Positions 6,787 to 15,347 of a stretch of 44,818 nt of DNA are shown here, one piece after another. Origin of the DNA: a bacterium (GTDB lineage: Bacteria; Vulcanimicrobiota; Vulcanimicrobiia; Vulcanimicrobiales; SCRA01); the NCBI GenBank assembly GCA_004297985.1, contig SCRA01000042.1, positions 1 to 44,818 of the forward strand, in the 5' to 3' direction. A program made the position numbers and the translations under genes. Each line of letters begins with the position of its first letter. Position 1 is the stretch's first letter. Under the pieces are notes generated by a model. It was given only the letters and a program-made list of their open reading frames with translations, was not told where the DNA came from and did not search any database.

Positions 6787-8463
6787 ATGGTTACGGCAGA
6801 GGTATCCCTAGCGTCCCCGCCTGTCACGTTTGACACCGCTCCGGAGCGATACCGTCACTGGCGACTGAGCGTAGACGGACGCATCGCGACCCTCATGCTC
6901 GACGTCGACGAGGACGGCGGGCTCCGCCCAGGTTACAAGCTCAAGCTCAACTCGTACGATCTCGGCGTCGACATCGAGTTTCACGACGCCCTTCAGCGTA
7001 TCCGCTTCGAGCACCCCGGGGTAGCTTGTGTCGTCGTGACGAGCGCGAAGGACCGGATGTTCTGCGCCGGCGCGAACATCTACATGCTGGGTACCTCGAC
7101 GCACGCCTGGAAAGTGAACTTCTGTAAGTTCACCAACGAGACGCGCAACGGCATGGAGGACTCCAGCCGCTACGACGGCCTGCACTTCATCGCCGCACTC
7201 AACGGGACGACGGCCGGCGGCGGCTTCGAGATCGCTCTCGCGTGCGACGAGATCGTGCTGGTGGATGACCGCTCCAGCGCGATCAGCCTGCCGGAGGTTC
7301 CGCTCCTGGGTGTGCTCCCGGGCACGGGCGGCCTCACGCGCGTGGTGGACAAGCGCAAGGTGCGGCGTGACATTGCCGATGTGTTCTGCACAAACCCCGA
7401 CGGCGTCCGCGCCGATCGCGCGAAGGCGTGGAACCTCGTCGACCATACCGCTCCGCCGGACGGATTCGGCGCGCTCGTCGCCGAGCGCGCCCGCACGCTC
7501 GCGGCGTCGTCCCCCCGCCCCGCGGACGCGCGCGGGATCACGCTTCACGCCGTGGAGCGGACCGTCGACGATGCGGGCTACCACTATCGTTACGTCGATG
7601 CCCGCTTCGACCGCCTCGCCCGCATGGCGACTCTCGTCGTCCGCGCGCCGCGCGAGCCCCAGCCGGAGACCGTGGAGGCGATCGCAACGATAGGGGATGC
7701 GTGGTGGCCTCTCGCGATGGCGCGCGAGCTCGACGACGCGCTGCTCATGCTGCGCACGAACGAGAGCGAGTTGGGGCTGCTGGTCCTGCGCACCGAAGGT
7801 GATGCCGAGGCCGTTCTCGCCGTCGACCGAACGATGCTGCGCCTCCGCGACCATTGGCTGGTGCGCGAGACGATCGGCATGCTGCGGCGGACGTTTGCGC
7901 GGCTCGATGTCACGTCGCGCAGCCTCTATGCCATCGTCGACGTCAACTCGTGCTTCGCGGGCACGCTCTACGAGCTCGCGCTCGCGGCCGACCGGTCCTA
8001 CATGCTGGATTTGACGGACGGCGATGAGAGCGCGCCGGAGATCGAACTCGACGAGTTCAACTTCGGCCTCTTGCCGATGGTCAACGGGCGCAGTCGCCTC
8101 GACATTCGCTTCCTGGGATCCCCCGAGGCGGTGGCGGCACTGCGCGCCGCCGCCAATCGCCGCTTCCGCGCGTCGGAGGCACTTGCGCGCGGCTTGGTGA
8201 CCGTCGCGCCTGACGATCTCGACTGGGAAGATGAGATTCGGCTGGCATTCGAGGAGCGCGCGGCGCTCTCGCCGGATGCGTTGACGGCTATGGAGGCGAG
8301 CCTGCGCTTCGCCGGGCCCGAGACGCTGGAGACCAAGGTATTCGGCCGCCTCTCCGCGTGGCAGAACTGGGTCTTCATCCGCCCCAATGCCACCGGCGAG
8401 CATGGTGCACTCAACGTCTTTGGAACCGGCTCCAGACCACAGTTCGACTGGAAGAGGGTTTAA
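6787..8463 (+). CDS. boxC: benzoyl-CoA-dihydrodiol (2,3-epoxybenzoyl-CoA) lyase BoxC
   Basis: This 558-residue protein of the crotonase superfamily opens with the BoxC-specific stretch HWRLSVDGRIATLMLDVDED. It contains a crotonase-like segment (MFCAGANIYMLG, then NGTTAGGGFEIALACDE) and a second half with PLLGVLPGTGGLTRV and a C-terminal enoyl-hydratase-like domain. BoxC hydrolytically opens the ring of 2,3-epoxybenzoyl-CoA to 3,4-dehydroadipyl-CoA semialdehyde and formate. The length matches the family (about 550). The ATG at 6787 has GAGG upstream and lies after the predicted transcription start, unlike the in-frame ATG at 6757. BoxB follows after 3 bp. The aldehyde dehydrogenase BoxD is not in the window. 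Confidence 0.94.
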   Translation: MVTAEVSLASPPVTFDTAPERYRHWRLSVDGRIATLMLDVDEDGGLRPGYKLKLNSYDLGVDIEFHDALQRIRFEHPGVACVVVTSAKDRMFCAGANIYMLGTSTHAWKVNFCKFTNETRNGMEDSSRYDGLHFIAALNGTTAGGGFEIALACDEIVLVDDRSSAISLPEVPLLGVLPGTGGLTRVVDKRKVRRDIADVFCTNPDGVRADRAKAWNLVDHTAPPDGFGALVAERARTLAASSPRPADARGITLHAVERTVDDAGYHYRYVDARFDRLARMATLVVRAPREPQPETVEAIATIGDAWWPLAMARELDDALLMLRTNESELGLLVLRTEGDAEAVLAVDRTMLRLRDHWLVRETIGMLRRTFARLDVTSRSLYAIVDVNSCFAGTLYELALAADRSYMLDLTDGDESAPEIELDEFNFGLLPMVNGRSRLDIRFLGSPEAVAALRAAANRRFRASEALARGLVTVAPDDLDWEDEIRLAFEERAALSPDALTAMEASLRFAGPETLETKVFGRLSAWQNWVFIRPNATGEHGALNVFGTGSRPQFDWKRV

Positions 8464-8466
8464 CGC

Positions 8467-9891
8467 ATGGACATCAATTACTCGGAGCGCATCCCGAACA
8501 ACGTCGACCTCGCTTCGGATCGCACTCTGCAGCGCGCGCTCGAGCATTGGCAACCGGAATTCCTCAAGTGGTGGAAGGACCTCGGCCCGAGCGACTTCCA
8601 GGCGGACGACGTCTATCTGCGGACGGCAACGTCCGTCGATGCCAAGGGCTGGGCCACTTACGGCTTCGTGCGCATGCCGGAGTACCGGTGGGGCATCTTC
8701 TTAGCCGACCGCGACCCCGATCGCCGCATCGGTTTCGGTGACCACTTCGGTAAGCCGGTGTGGCAGCAGGTTCCGGGCGAGCACCGCTCCACGCTGCGCC
8801 GCCTGATCGTCACGCAGGGTGACACGGAGCCGGCATCCGTCGAGCAGCAGCGCCTGCTGGGACATACGGCGCCGTCCGTCTACGATCTGCGTAACCTCTT
8901 CCAAGTGAACGTGGAGGAGGGGCGGCATCTCTGGGCGATGGTCTACCTGCTGCACGCCTACTTCGGGCGCGACGGTCGCGAGGAGGCCGAAGATCTGCTG
9001 GCACGTCACTCCGGCGACACCAATAACCCGCGCATCCTCACTACCTTCAACGAGCCCATCAGCGACTGGCTCAGCTTCTATATGTTCACCTACTTCACGG
9101 ACCGCGACGGAAAGTTCCAGTTGAAGTCGCTGGCGGAGTCGAGCTTCGACCCGCTCTCGCGTACGTGCCAGTTCATGCTCACCGAAGAGGCCCACCACAT
9201 GTTCGTGGGCGACACCGGCATCGCGCGGGTAACCAAGCGTACACTGGAAGTGATGAAGGAGCTGAGGACCGAGGACCCCGACGCGATCCGCCTCGCAGGT
9301 GCGATCGACCTTCCCACGCTTCAGAAGTATTTGAACTTCTGGTTCACGGCCTCGCTCGATCTCTTCGGCGTGGAGACGTCGTCAAACGCCGCCTCCTACT
9401 TCGCCGGCGGCGTCAAAGGGCGTCCCGACGAGTGGAAGTTCGAGGATCATCTCGCCGTCGATCAGACGTTCACGTTGGAGACGCCGAGCGAAAGCGGAGG
9501 CGTCAAGGCCGAAGAGATTCCGATGCGCAACGCGATGAACGAAGTCACGCGCACGGAGTACGTGAAGGACTGCGAGATCGGCGTCGCGCGCTGGAACCGT
9601 CTGATCCAGAAGCAGGGCTACGATTTCCGGTTGACGCTGCCCAGCACACGCTTCCATCGCAAGATCGGCGTCTGGGCCGGCATCGCGACGAACGTGGAGG
9701 GTCGCGTCATCTCGCGCTCCGAGTGCGATGCAAAGCAAGGCGAGTGGCTCCCGACGCAGAGCGATCGCGCATACATCGCGAGCTTGATGCAGGGCGTCAC
9801 TGAACCAGGGAAGATCGCGGCGTGGATCGCTCCGCCGGACCGCGGGGTCAATAACCAGCCCGTCGACTACGAGTACGTCCGCTTGCATTGA
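8467..9891 (+). CDS. boxB: benzoyl-CoA 2,3-epoxidase, di-iron subunit BoxB
   Basis: This 474-residue di-iron oxygenase epoxidises the aromatic ring of benzoyl-CoA. The expected iron ligands are visible as E121, E151, H154 (in VEEGRH), D212, E241 and H244 (in LTEEAHHMF). They are offset by one from the ligand numbers I recall for Azoarcus BoxB. The C-terminus also follows the family. It is cotranscribed with boxC and ends at a strong terminator 35 bp downstream. It needs two electrons per turnover, normally from the ferredoxin reductase BoxA. No boxA is present here, but a flavodoxin is. Confidence 0.95.
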   Translation: MDINYSERIPNNVDLASDRTLQRALEHWQPEFLKWWKDLGPSDFQADDVYLRTATSVDAKGWATYGFVRMPEYRWGIFLADRDPDRRIGFGDHFGKPVWQQVPGEHRSTLRRLIVTQGDTEPASVEQQRLLGHTAPSVYDLRNLFQVNVEEGRHLWAMVYLLHAYFGRDGREEAEDLLARHSGDTNNPRILTTFNEPISDWLSFYMFTYFTDRDGKFQLKSLAESSFDPLSRTCQFMLTEEAHHMFVGDTGIARVTKRTLEVMKELRTEDPDAIRLAGAIDLPTLQKYLNFWFTASLDLFGVETSSNAASYFAGGVKGRPDEWKFEDHLAVDQTFTLETPSESGGVKAEEIPMRNAMNEVTRTEYVKDCEIGVARWNRLIQKQGYDFRLTLPSTRFHRKIGVWAGIATNVEGRVISRSECDAKQGEWLPTQSDRAYIASLMQGVTEPGKIAAWIAPPDRGVNNQPVDYEYVRLH

Positions 9892-9925
9892 CGAGAAGCC
9901 GGCGCACGGGCGCCCCAGCATATGG

Positions 9926-9966
9926 AACGCCGTCTCGGCATCGTTGCCTCGACGGCGTTTTCTTGC
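9926..9966 (+). terminator. intrinsic terminator after boxB
   Basis: AACGCCGTC (9926-9934) pairs with GACGGCGTT (9951-9959). An inner GGCA/TGCC stem with a TCGT loop extends the hairpin, and TTCTT follows. It closes the boxC-boxB transcript. Confidence 0.85.
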
Positions 9967-10117
9967 TAGGTCGGCCACCTCAACGCGCGGCCTCCGAAGG
10001 TCCTATCGGCACCGGGAGGCAGGGGACATTCAGGCTCGCCGGCGGGGTACCGCGACCCTGTGGCGCTGTGGTGGCGGCCCCTACAATGGGGAGCGTAAGG
10101 AGCCCGCGCCGATCTCG

Positions 10118-11095
10118 ATGAGCCTGTTTCTCCCGACCTTCTCTGCCCAACCGAAGCTTGCCATCTCGGTAATCATCCCGGCATATCAGGAGGGCCGGAC
10201 GATTGCCTGCAGTCTCGCCGCCGTCGATTCCGCACTTGCGGCGCTGCGGGCGCGCTATGAGGTCGAGTTGGTCGTCGTCGACGACGGCAGCACGGATGAC
10301 ACGGTCGCGGGCGCCGCCCGGTTCGCGGAGGGGCGCGCGGACGTACGCGTCCTGCGCCATCCGCGCAACCGCGGCCTGGGGGCGGCGTTGCGGACCGCTT
10401 TTGGCCAGGCGCGCGGCGCCTATGTGGTGACTCTGGACGCGGACCTGAGTTATGGCCCCGAGTACGTAGAGCGTCTCGTCACGGCTCTCGAGGAGAGCGG
10501 TGCCGACATGGTTCTGGCCTCGGCCTACATGCCGGGCGGACGGGTGGTCAACGTTCCGTGGGGTCGTCGCGTGCTGAGCCGCGAAGCGAATCGCTTCCTC
10601 TCGCTGGCCACGAATGCACGGCTCCATACGCTGACGTGCATGGTCCGTGCCTATCGCTCCGAGCTGCTCGCGCAACTACCCGCGGCGCGGGACGGGATGG
10701 AGATCAACCACGAGCTCGTCTTCGCCGCTCTCCGCGCCGGCGCGAACGTGGTCGAGATTCCCGCCCGCCTCGCCTGGAGCGATGAGCGCGCACGCGCCGT
10801 TCGTAGGCCCAAGCTCGCGCGCGCCGCCGCGCACATCTGGCACGTCCTGCGCAGCGGGATCGCTCATCGCCCCGCGCTGCTTCTGGCGCTTCCCGGCCTG
10901 CTCCCCGGGCCGTTGCCGGTGGTTGCGGTGCTGCTCTACGCGCTGCACGCCTCCGCGCGCACCATCGCCGTAGGCGTCACGATCACCGCGATCGTGCAGT
11001 ACGCCAGCCTCGCGGTCTTCGCCGGTCAAGCGGCGGCTTTCTTCACCAAACGGGCGCCGGCGCATCGGCGCCACGCTGTGCAAACGAACCGCTGA
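10118..11095 (+). CDS. family 2 glycosyltransferase (polyprenyl-phosphate sugar synthase type)
   Basis: The N-terminal GT-A domain has SVIIPAYQEG, the nucleotide-binding DDGSTDDT and the metal-binding DADLSYGPEYVE. After it come two hydrophobic segments (about residues 250-310) ending in FFTKRAPAHRR. This resembles dolichol/polyprenyl-phosphate mannose synthases and related enzymes that load a sugar onto a lipid carrier at the inner membrane. The ATG at 10118 is 15 nt after AAGGAG, which is long, but no better start is in frame. A possible -10 TACAAT is at 10082-10087. It begins a run of six same-strand genes for a surface glycan. The donor sugar is not predictable. Confidence 0.85.
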   Translation: MSLFLPTFSAQPKLAISVIIPAYQEGRTIACSLAAVDSALAALRARYEVELVVVDDGSTDDTVAGAARFAEGRADVRVLRHPRNRGLGAALRTAFGQARGAYVVTLDADLSYGPEYVERLVTALEESGADMVLASAYMPGGRVVNVPWGRRVLSREANRFLSLATNARLHTLTCMVRAYRSELLAQLPAARDGMEINHELVFAALRAGANVVEIPARLAWSDERARAVRRPKLARAAAHIWHVLRSGIAHRPALLLALPGLLPGPLPVVAVLLYALHASARTIAVGVTITAIVQYASLAVFAGQAAAFFTKRAPAHRRHAVQTNR

Positions 11096-11113
11096 CAAGG
11101 AGTCTACGCTGGA

Positions 11114-12340
11114 ATGGACACGCTGCTTCGCAAGGTCGCACTGCCCTCGGATCAAGACGCAAGTGGGCGCAACTTGGGTCAGGAGGAGATCGCCGCCGTC
11201 TCGGAAGCGATCCTCAGCGGAACGCTCACCAGCACCAAGGGGCGCTTCGTCAAGACGCTGGAGCAGCGCTTCGCAGCGCGCCTGGGCGTGAAACACGCCT
11301 TTGCCTGCTCGTCCGGCTCCGCCGCTGTGCACTGCGCGGTGGCCGCGGTCGATCCCGAGCCGGGCGACGAGATCGTCACGACGTCGATCACCGACATGGG
11401 AGCGCTGGCGCCCATCCTCTATCAAGGCGCGATCCCCGTCTTCGCCGACGTCGATCCCCGCACGTGCAACGTGACGGCGGAGAGCATCGCCGCAGTCTTG
11501 AGCGAGCGTACCAAGGCCATCATCGTCACGCATCTCTTCGGCAACCCGTGCGAGATGGAGCCGATCGTCACGTTGGCGCGCACGCGTGGGATCCCGCTGA
11601 TCGAGGACTGTGCGCAGTCGTTTGGCGCCACGTACGACGGCCGGCACGCCGGCACGCTCGGCGACATCGGCACCTTCAGCCTTCAGCAGGGCAAGCACAT
11701 TACCACAGGCGAGGGTGGGCTGATCGTCACGAATGACGATGCGCTGGCGCGCCGCATCTTCCTGTTCATCAACAAGGGCTGGGGCTACGGCGATCCCGAG
11801 CCGGACCACTCCTTCTTGGCGCTCAACTACCGCATGTCCGAGCTCTGCGGAGCCGTCGCCGTTGCCCAGCTCGAGAAACTGGATGCGGCAGTGACGCGCC
11901 GCATCGAACTGGCAGGCCAATTGGCGGAGCTGCTGCGCGGCGTGCCCGGCGTGAGCGTACCCTTCGTCGGCCCACGCGGCATCCACACCTACTGGAAGTA
12001 CTGCATTCGCGTCGATGCCGACGTCGTGCCCGAGGGTGTGGGCGGCATCGCGCGCCTGCTGCGCGAGTACGACATCTTCACCGCTCCGCGCTATATCCAG
12101 AAGCCGGCCTTCATGTGCGAAATCTTCCAGAAGAAGCGCACGTTCGGGAAGAGCTCCTTTCCGTTCACCCTGGCCCGCCCCGAGGCCGTCGACTATCGGC
12201 TCGAGCGCTTCCCCGGCACCGTCGAGGCACTCGAGGGCATCCTCGTCATCCCTTGGAACGATCGATTCAGCGAGCAGGACGTGCGCTACATCGGCGAAGG
12301 GATCCGCGTTTCGGTCGATACGCTGCGCGGGGTACGCTAG
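11114..12340 (+). CDS. DegT/DnrJ/EryC1 sugar aminotransferase
   Basis: This 408-residue PLP enzyme transfers an amino group, usually from glutamate, to a keto-sugar nucleotide. Family markers are FACSSGSAAVHCA near the N-terminus, EDCAQSFGATY and the PLP lysine in LQQGKHITTGEGG. AAGGAG lies 11 nt before the ATG. With the next two genes (an oxidoreductase and a left-handed beta-helix acetyltransferase) it forms a set equivalent to WbpE-WbpB-WbpD, which makes a 3-acetamido-glucuronic acid nucleotide. That role is inferred from order and family, and the substrate could differ. Confidence 0.88.
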   Translation: MDTLLRKVALPSDQDASGRNLGQEEIAAVSEAILSGTLTSTKGRFVKTLEQRFAARLGVKHAFACSSGSAAVHCAVAAVDPEPGDEIVTTSITDMGALAPILYQGAIPVFADVDPRTCNVTAESIAAVLSERTKAIIVTHLFGNPCEMEPIVTLARTRGIPLIEDCAQSFGATYDGRHAGTLGDIGTFSLQQGKHITTGEGGLIVTNDDALARRIFLFINKGWGYGDPEPDHSFLALNYRMSELCGAVAVAQLEKLDAAVTRRIELAGQLAELLRGVPGVSVPFVGPRGIHTYWKYCIRVDADVVPEGVGGIARLLREYDIFTAPRYIQKPAFMCEIFQKKRTFGKSSFPFTLARPEAVDYRLERFPGTVEALEGILVIPWNDRFSEQDVRYIGEGIRVSVDTLRGVR

Positions 12341-12343
12341 GAC

Positions 12344-13381
12344 ATGGAGGGAGCGCTGCGTTTCGCGATCGTAGGGACGGGGGCGATCGCCAAGTCCTAC
12401 GAGGCGGCATTCGCCGGGCTCACGTGTGGGCGGATCGTCGCCGCATGCGACGTCGATCCTCGCGCTGCCCGGGAGTTCGCACAGCGCGTCGGCTGCGCGC
12501 CGTTCACGTCGTACGAGCAGATGGCAGGTGAAGTTCCGTTGGACGCGGTGATCGTCTGCACGCCGCCGTTCGCGCACGAAGCCGTCGCCACGTATTTTCT
12601 GCGGCGCGGCGTGGCCGTACTCTGCGAGAAGCCGCTCACCACCACCGTCTCAAGCGCCATACGCATGCTCGAGACGGCGGAGTGGAACGGTGCCGTCTTC
12701 ACGATGGCCTCGAAGTTCCGCTACGTCGACGACGTTCGTCTCGCTCGCAAGCTGGCATTGGACGGGGCGATCGGCGAGGTCGTACTCATCGAGAACGCTT
12801 TCACCGGCCGCGTCGACATGTCCACACGCTGGAACGCGGATTCCAAGCGCAGCGGGGGCGGCGTGCTGATCGACAACGGGACGCACGCCGTCGACATCCT
12901 GCGCTACTTCCTCGGTGCCCTCTCGGACGTCCAGGTCTTCGAGTCAAAACGCATCCAGGGGTTGGCGGTCGAAGACACGGTTCGACTCTTCGTGCGCAGC
13001 GAGAGCGGCGTGACGGGGACCTCCGACCTCTCGTGGAGCATCGACAAGGAGCTCGATACCTATCTGCGCGTCTACGGCAGCCGAGGGACCATCCTGGTGG
13101 GCTGGAGGGAGTCGCGTTATCGCTGTTCCGGAGAGAGCGAGTGGCATGTCTTCGGCCGCGGCTACAACAAGGTCCAGGCCTTCCAGAGCCAGATCCGGAA
13201 CTTCTGTAACGCCATTCTAGGCCGCGAGGGGCTGGTCATCACCCCACTCGACGCGCTGGCCTCGGTGGAGGTGATCGGCGCTGCCTATGCTGCCCTGGAA
13301 CGCAGCCACTGGGAGAAGATCCGCCATGCCCTGCACGACGTGGTCGCCTTCTCCAACTTGACGGGACGGCGTGTCTCATGA
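12344..13381 (+). CDS. Gfo/Idh/MocA-family sugar oxidoreductase
   Basis: The Rossmann motif FAIVGTGAIAKSYEAAF opens the protein and CEKPLTTT marks the conserved lysine of the family. DNGTHAVDILRY carries the conserved histidine region. The enzyme oxidises or reduces a sugar with NAD(P). In a WbpB-like role it would oxidise C3 of a UDP-sugar acid before transamination by the preceding gene product. The gene starts 3 bp after the aminotransferase, and its stop overlaps the next start as ATGA. Family confidence is high and substrate confidence low. Confidence 0.87.
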   Translation: MEGALRFAIVGTGAIAKSYEAAFAGLTCGRIVAACDVDPRAAREFAQRVGCAPFTSYEQMAGEVPLDAVIVCTPPFAHEAVATYFLRRGVAVLCEKPLTTTVSSAIRMLETAEWNGAVFTMASKFRYVDDVRLARKLALDGAIGEVVLIENAFTGRVDMSTRWNADSKRSGGGVLIDNGTHAVDILRYFLGALSDVQVFESKRIQGLAVEDTVRLFVRSESGVTGTSDLSWSIDKELDTYLRVYGSRGTILVGWRESRYRCSGESEWHVFGRGYNKVQAFQSQIRNFCNAILGREGLVITPLDALASVEVIGAAYAALERSHWEKIRHALHDVVAFSNLTGRRVS

Positions 13382-14004
13382 ATGCGAAGATCCATCCGAC
13401 CGCCATCATCGAGCCGGGCGTCGAGATCGGCGACCGGACCTCGATCTGGGACAACGTTCACGTTCGCCGCTCCACGACGATCGGCGAGGATTGCATCGTC
13501 GGCGAGAAGAGCTACATCGCCTACGGCGTGAAGATCGCCTCGCTCGTGAAGATCAACGCCTTCGTCTATATCTGTGCGGCGGTGACGATCGAGCGCGGCG
13601 TGATGATCAGCGCCGGAACGGTCTTCACCAACGACCGCTTCCCGCGTGCCGCGACCAACGATCTCTCCAGGCTGCGTCCCTCCGAGCCGGACGAGACCAC
13701 CCTGCCGACGCTCGTTCGCGAGGGGGCCACCATCGGCGCGAACTGCACGATCGGCTGCGGCTTGGAGATCGGCCGCTTCGCCATGATCGGCATGGGCTCG
13801 GTGGTGACGAAGTCCGTTCCCGACTACCATCTCGTGGTCGGCAGCCCTGCACGCTCGATCGGCTACGTCTGCAAGTGCGGGCATGTCCTGGCTCGCTTGC
13901 ACGACGGCGAGACGGGCCCGCCCCCACGCGTGGCCTGCCGTAGCTGCGGTGAGGTATTCGAAGTAGACGGAGGTAGGGTTACCCCGTTGGCGGCGGCCAC
14001 GTGA
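13378..14004 (+). CDS. left-handed beta-helix N-acetyltransferase (WbpD-like) with a zinc-ribbon-like tail
   Basis: Hexapeptide repeats run from the start (IHPTAIIEPGVEIGDRTSIW) to about residue 165 and form the beta-helix that binds acetyl-CoA. The stretch FTNDRFPRA and the ending YVCKCGHVL are typical of UDP-2-acetamido-3-amino-glucuronate acetyltransferases. The C-terminus has two CxCG/CxxCG knuckles (CKCG and CRSCG, about 25 residues apart) that could bind one zinc ion. It is coupled to its neighbours by ATGA and GTGA overlaps, supporting joint action with the aminotransferase and oxidoreductase. Confidence 0.87.
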   Translation: MNAKIHPTAIIEPGVEIGDRTSIWDNVHVRRSTTIGEDCIVGEKSYIAYGVKIASLVKINAFVYICAAVTIERGVMISAGTVFTNDRFPRAATNDLSRLRPSEPDETTLPTLVREGATIGANCTIGCGLEIGRFAMIGMGSVVTKSVPDYHLVVGSPARSIGYVCKCGHVLARLHDGETGPPPRVACRSCGEVFEVDGGRVTPLAAAT

Positions 14005-15347
14005 GCGTGGGCGAGCGTTGGTGCGTGGTCGGCGGCGGCATGCTCGGCATGGCCCTCGCCCTTCGGCTCGCGCAGCGGGGCCAGCGCGTGACGGTCTGGG
14101 AGGGGGCGGCGGAGCTCGGCGGCTTGGCAGCGCCGTGGAGCCTGGGCGAGATCGTGTGGGATCGCCACTACCACGTGACGTTGGCCTCCGATTCGTACCT
14201 GCGGGGGCTGCTGCGCGAGCTCGGCGTCGAGAGCGAGCTGACCTGGGTCACGACGCGCACCGGCTTCTACGCCGGAGGGCGTCTGCTCTCGCTCTCCAGC
14301 ATCTTCGATTATGCCGCCTTCCCGCTACTCTCGCCGCTGGAGAAGATGCGGCTGGCTGCGACGATCATCCGTGCCTCGCGAATCGGCGACGCGCGCCCAC
14401 TGGAGCGGATCAGCGCCGTCGATTGGCTGCGGCGCCACTCCGGGCAGCGCACGCTTGAGCGGATGTGGTATCCGCTGCTGCGCGCCAAGCTGGGCGCCAA
14501 CGCCGATCGCGTCTCCGCGGCGTTCATCTGGGCGATCATCGCGCGCATGTACGCGGCGCGCAGAAGCGGGGCCAAGCGCGAGCTCTTCGGCTACGTGCGC
14601 GGCGGCTACGCGCGCATCCTCGACCGGCTGGCAACGCACCTCGTGGAGTGCGGAGTACGCGCGGTCGTCGGCCGGCGCGTGGAGAGCGTTACCCGCAGTG
14701 AGGACGGCTCGCTGGTCGTCAAGGCGTCGGACGGCAGTGCGGAGGCGTTCGATCGCGTGGTGGTGACGGCGGCCTCGCCGCTGGCGGCGCGCCTATGCCC
14801 CGAACTCACCGAGCGCGAGCGAGAGCTCCACGAAGGCGTGGAGTACCAGGGCATCATCTGCGCCTCGCTCGTGCTGGACCATCCGCTGAGCGCCTACTAT
14901 ATCACGAACATCGTCGACGCGTGGGTGCCGTTCACGGCCGTCATCGAGATGACGGCGCTGGTCGACCGCGCGACGTTCGGTGGCCGCTCGCTGGTGTATC
15001 TTCCAAAGTACGTGACCGAGGGCGATCCCGCACTCGCGCGCAGCGACGAGGAGATCGAGCGCGAATTTCTCGATGCGCTGGAGCACATGTACCCGGGGCT
15101 CCAGCCGGGTGCGGTGCGCGGCTTCCGCATCTCGCGCGTCCGTTATGTCCTCCCGCTCTCGACGCTTGGCTACTCCGACCGCCTCCCGCCCATTCGCACA
15201 TCGGTGCCGGGACTCTACGTGGTCAACAGTGCCCAAATCGTCAACGGCACGCTCAACGTCAACGAGACCATAGCGCTGGCGGAGCGCGCCTACCCCGGTT
15301 TGCTCGCCGATCACCCTGCCGGGAAGCAGAGGCCGCTGAACGTATGA
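14001..15347 (+). CDS. FAD-dependent NAD(P)-binding amine-oxidoreductase-like protein
   Basis: The dinucleotide-binding motif VVGGGMLGMALALRLAQRGQRVTVWE opens this 448-residue protein in pieces characteristic of the phytoene desaturase/UDP-galactopyranose mutase superfamily (GGGMLG, then E at the end of strand two). GLAAPW and RHYHVT follow, and the C-terminal FAD segment is GLYVVNSAQIVNGTLNVNE. In glycan clusters such proteins are often annotated UDP-galactopyranose mutase-like, but the mutase signature residues are not clear here. The GTG start and the stop both overlap neighbours by four bases. The reaction is unknown. Confidence 0.8.
   Translation: MSVGERWCVVGGGMLGMALALRLAQRGQRVTVWEGAAELGGLAAPWSLGEIVWDRHYHVTLASDSYLRGLLRELGVESELTWVTTRTGFYAGGRLLSLSSIFDYAAFPLLSPLEKMRLAATIIRASRIGDARPLERISAVDWLRRHSGQRTLERMWYPLLRAKLGANADRVSAAFIWAIIARMYAARRSGAKRELFGYVRGGYARILDRLATHLVECGVRAVVGRRVESVTRSEDGSLVVKASDGSAEAFDRVVVTAASPLAARLCPELTERERELHEGVEYQGIICASLVLDHPLSAYYITNIVDAWVPFTAVIEMTALVDRATFGGRSLVYLPKYVTEGDPALARSDEEIEREFLDALEHMYPGLQPGAVRGFRISRVRYVLPLSTLGYSDRLPPIRTSVPGLYVVNSAQIVNGTLNVNETIALAERAYPGLLADHPAGKQRPLNV

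Noticed and set aside
6808-8553. Long open frame of 581 codons on the minus strand across boxC
   Set aside because: It is antisense to a well-supported boxC and rich in Arg, Ala and Val. It is a shadow caused by high GC.
10046-10054. GGTACCGCG resembling the core of a T-box riboswitch
   Set aside because: There is no specifier stem or terminator, and the downstream gene is a glycosyltransferase rather than an amino-acid gene.
10676-12577. 633-codon open frame on the minus strand across the glycan genes
   Set aside because: It crosses three confident genes on the other strand and shows no domain pattern.
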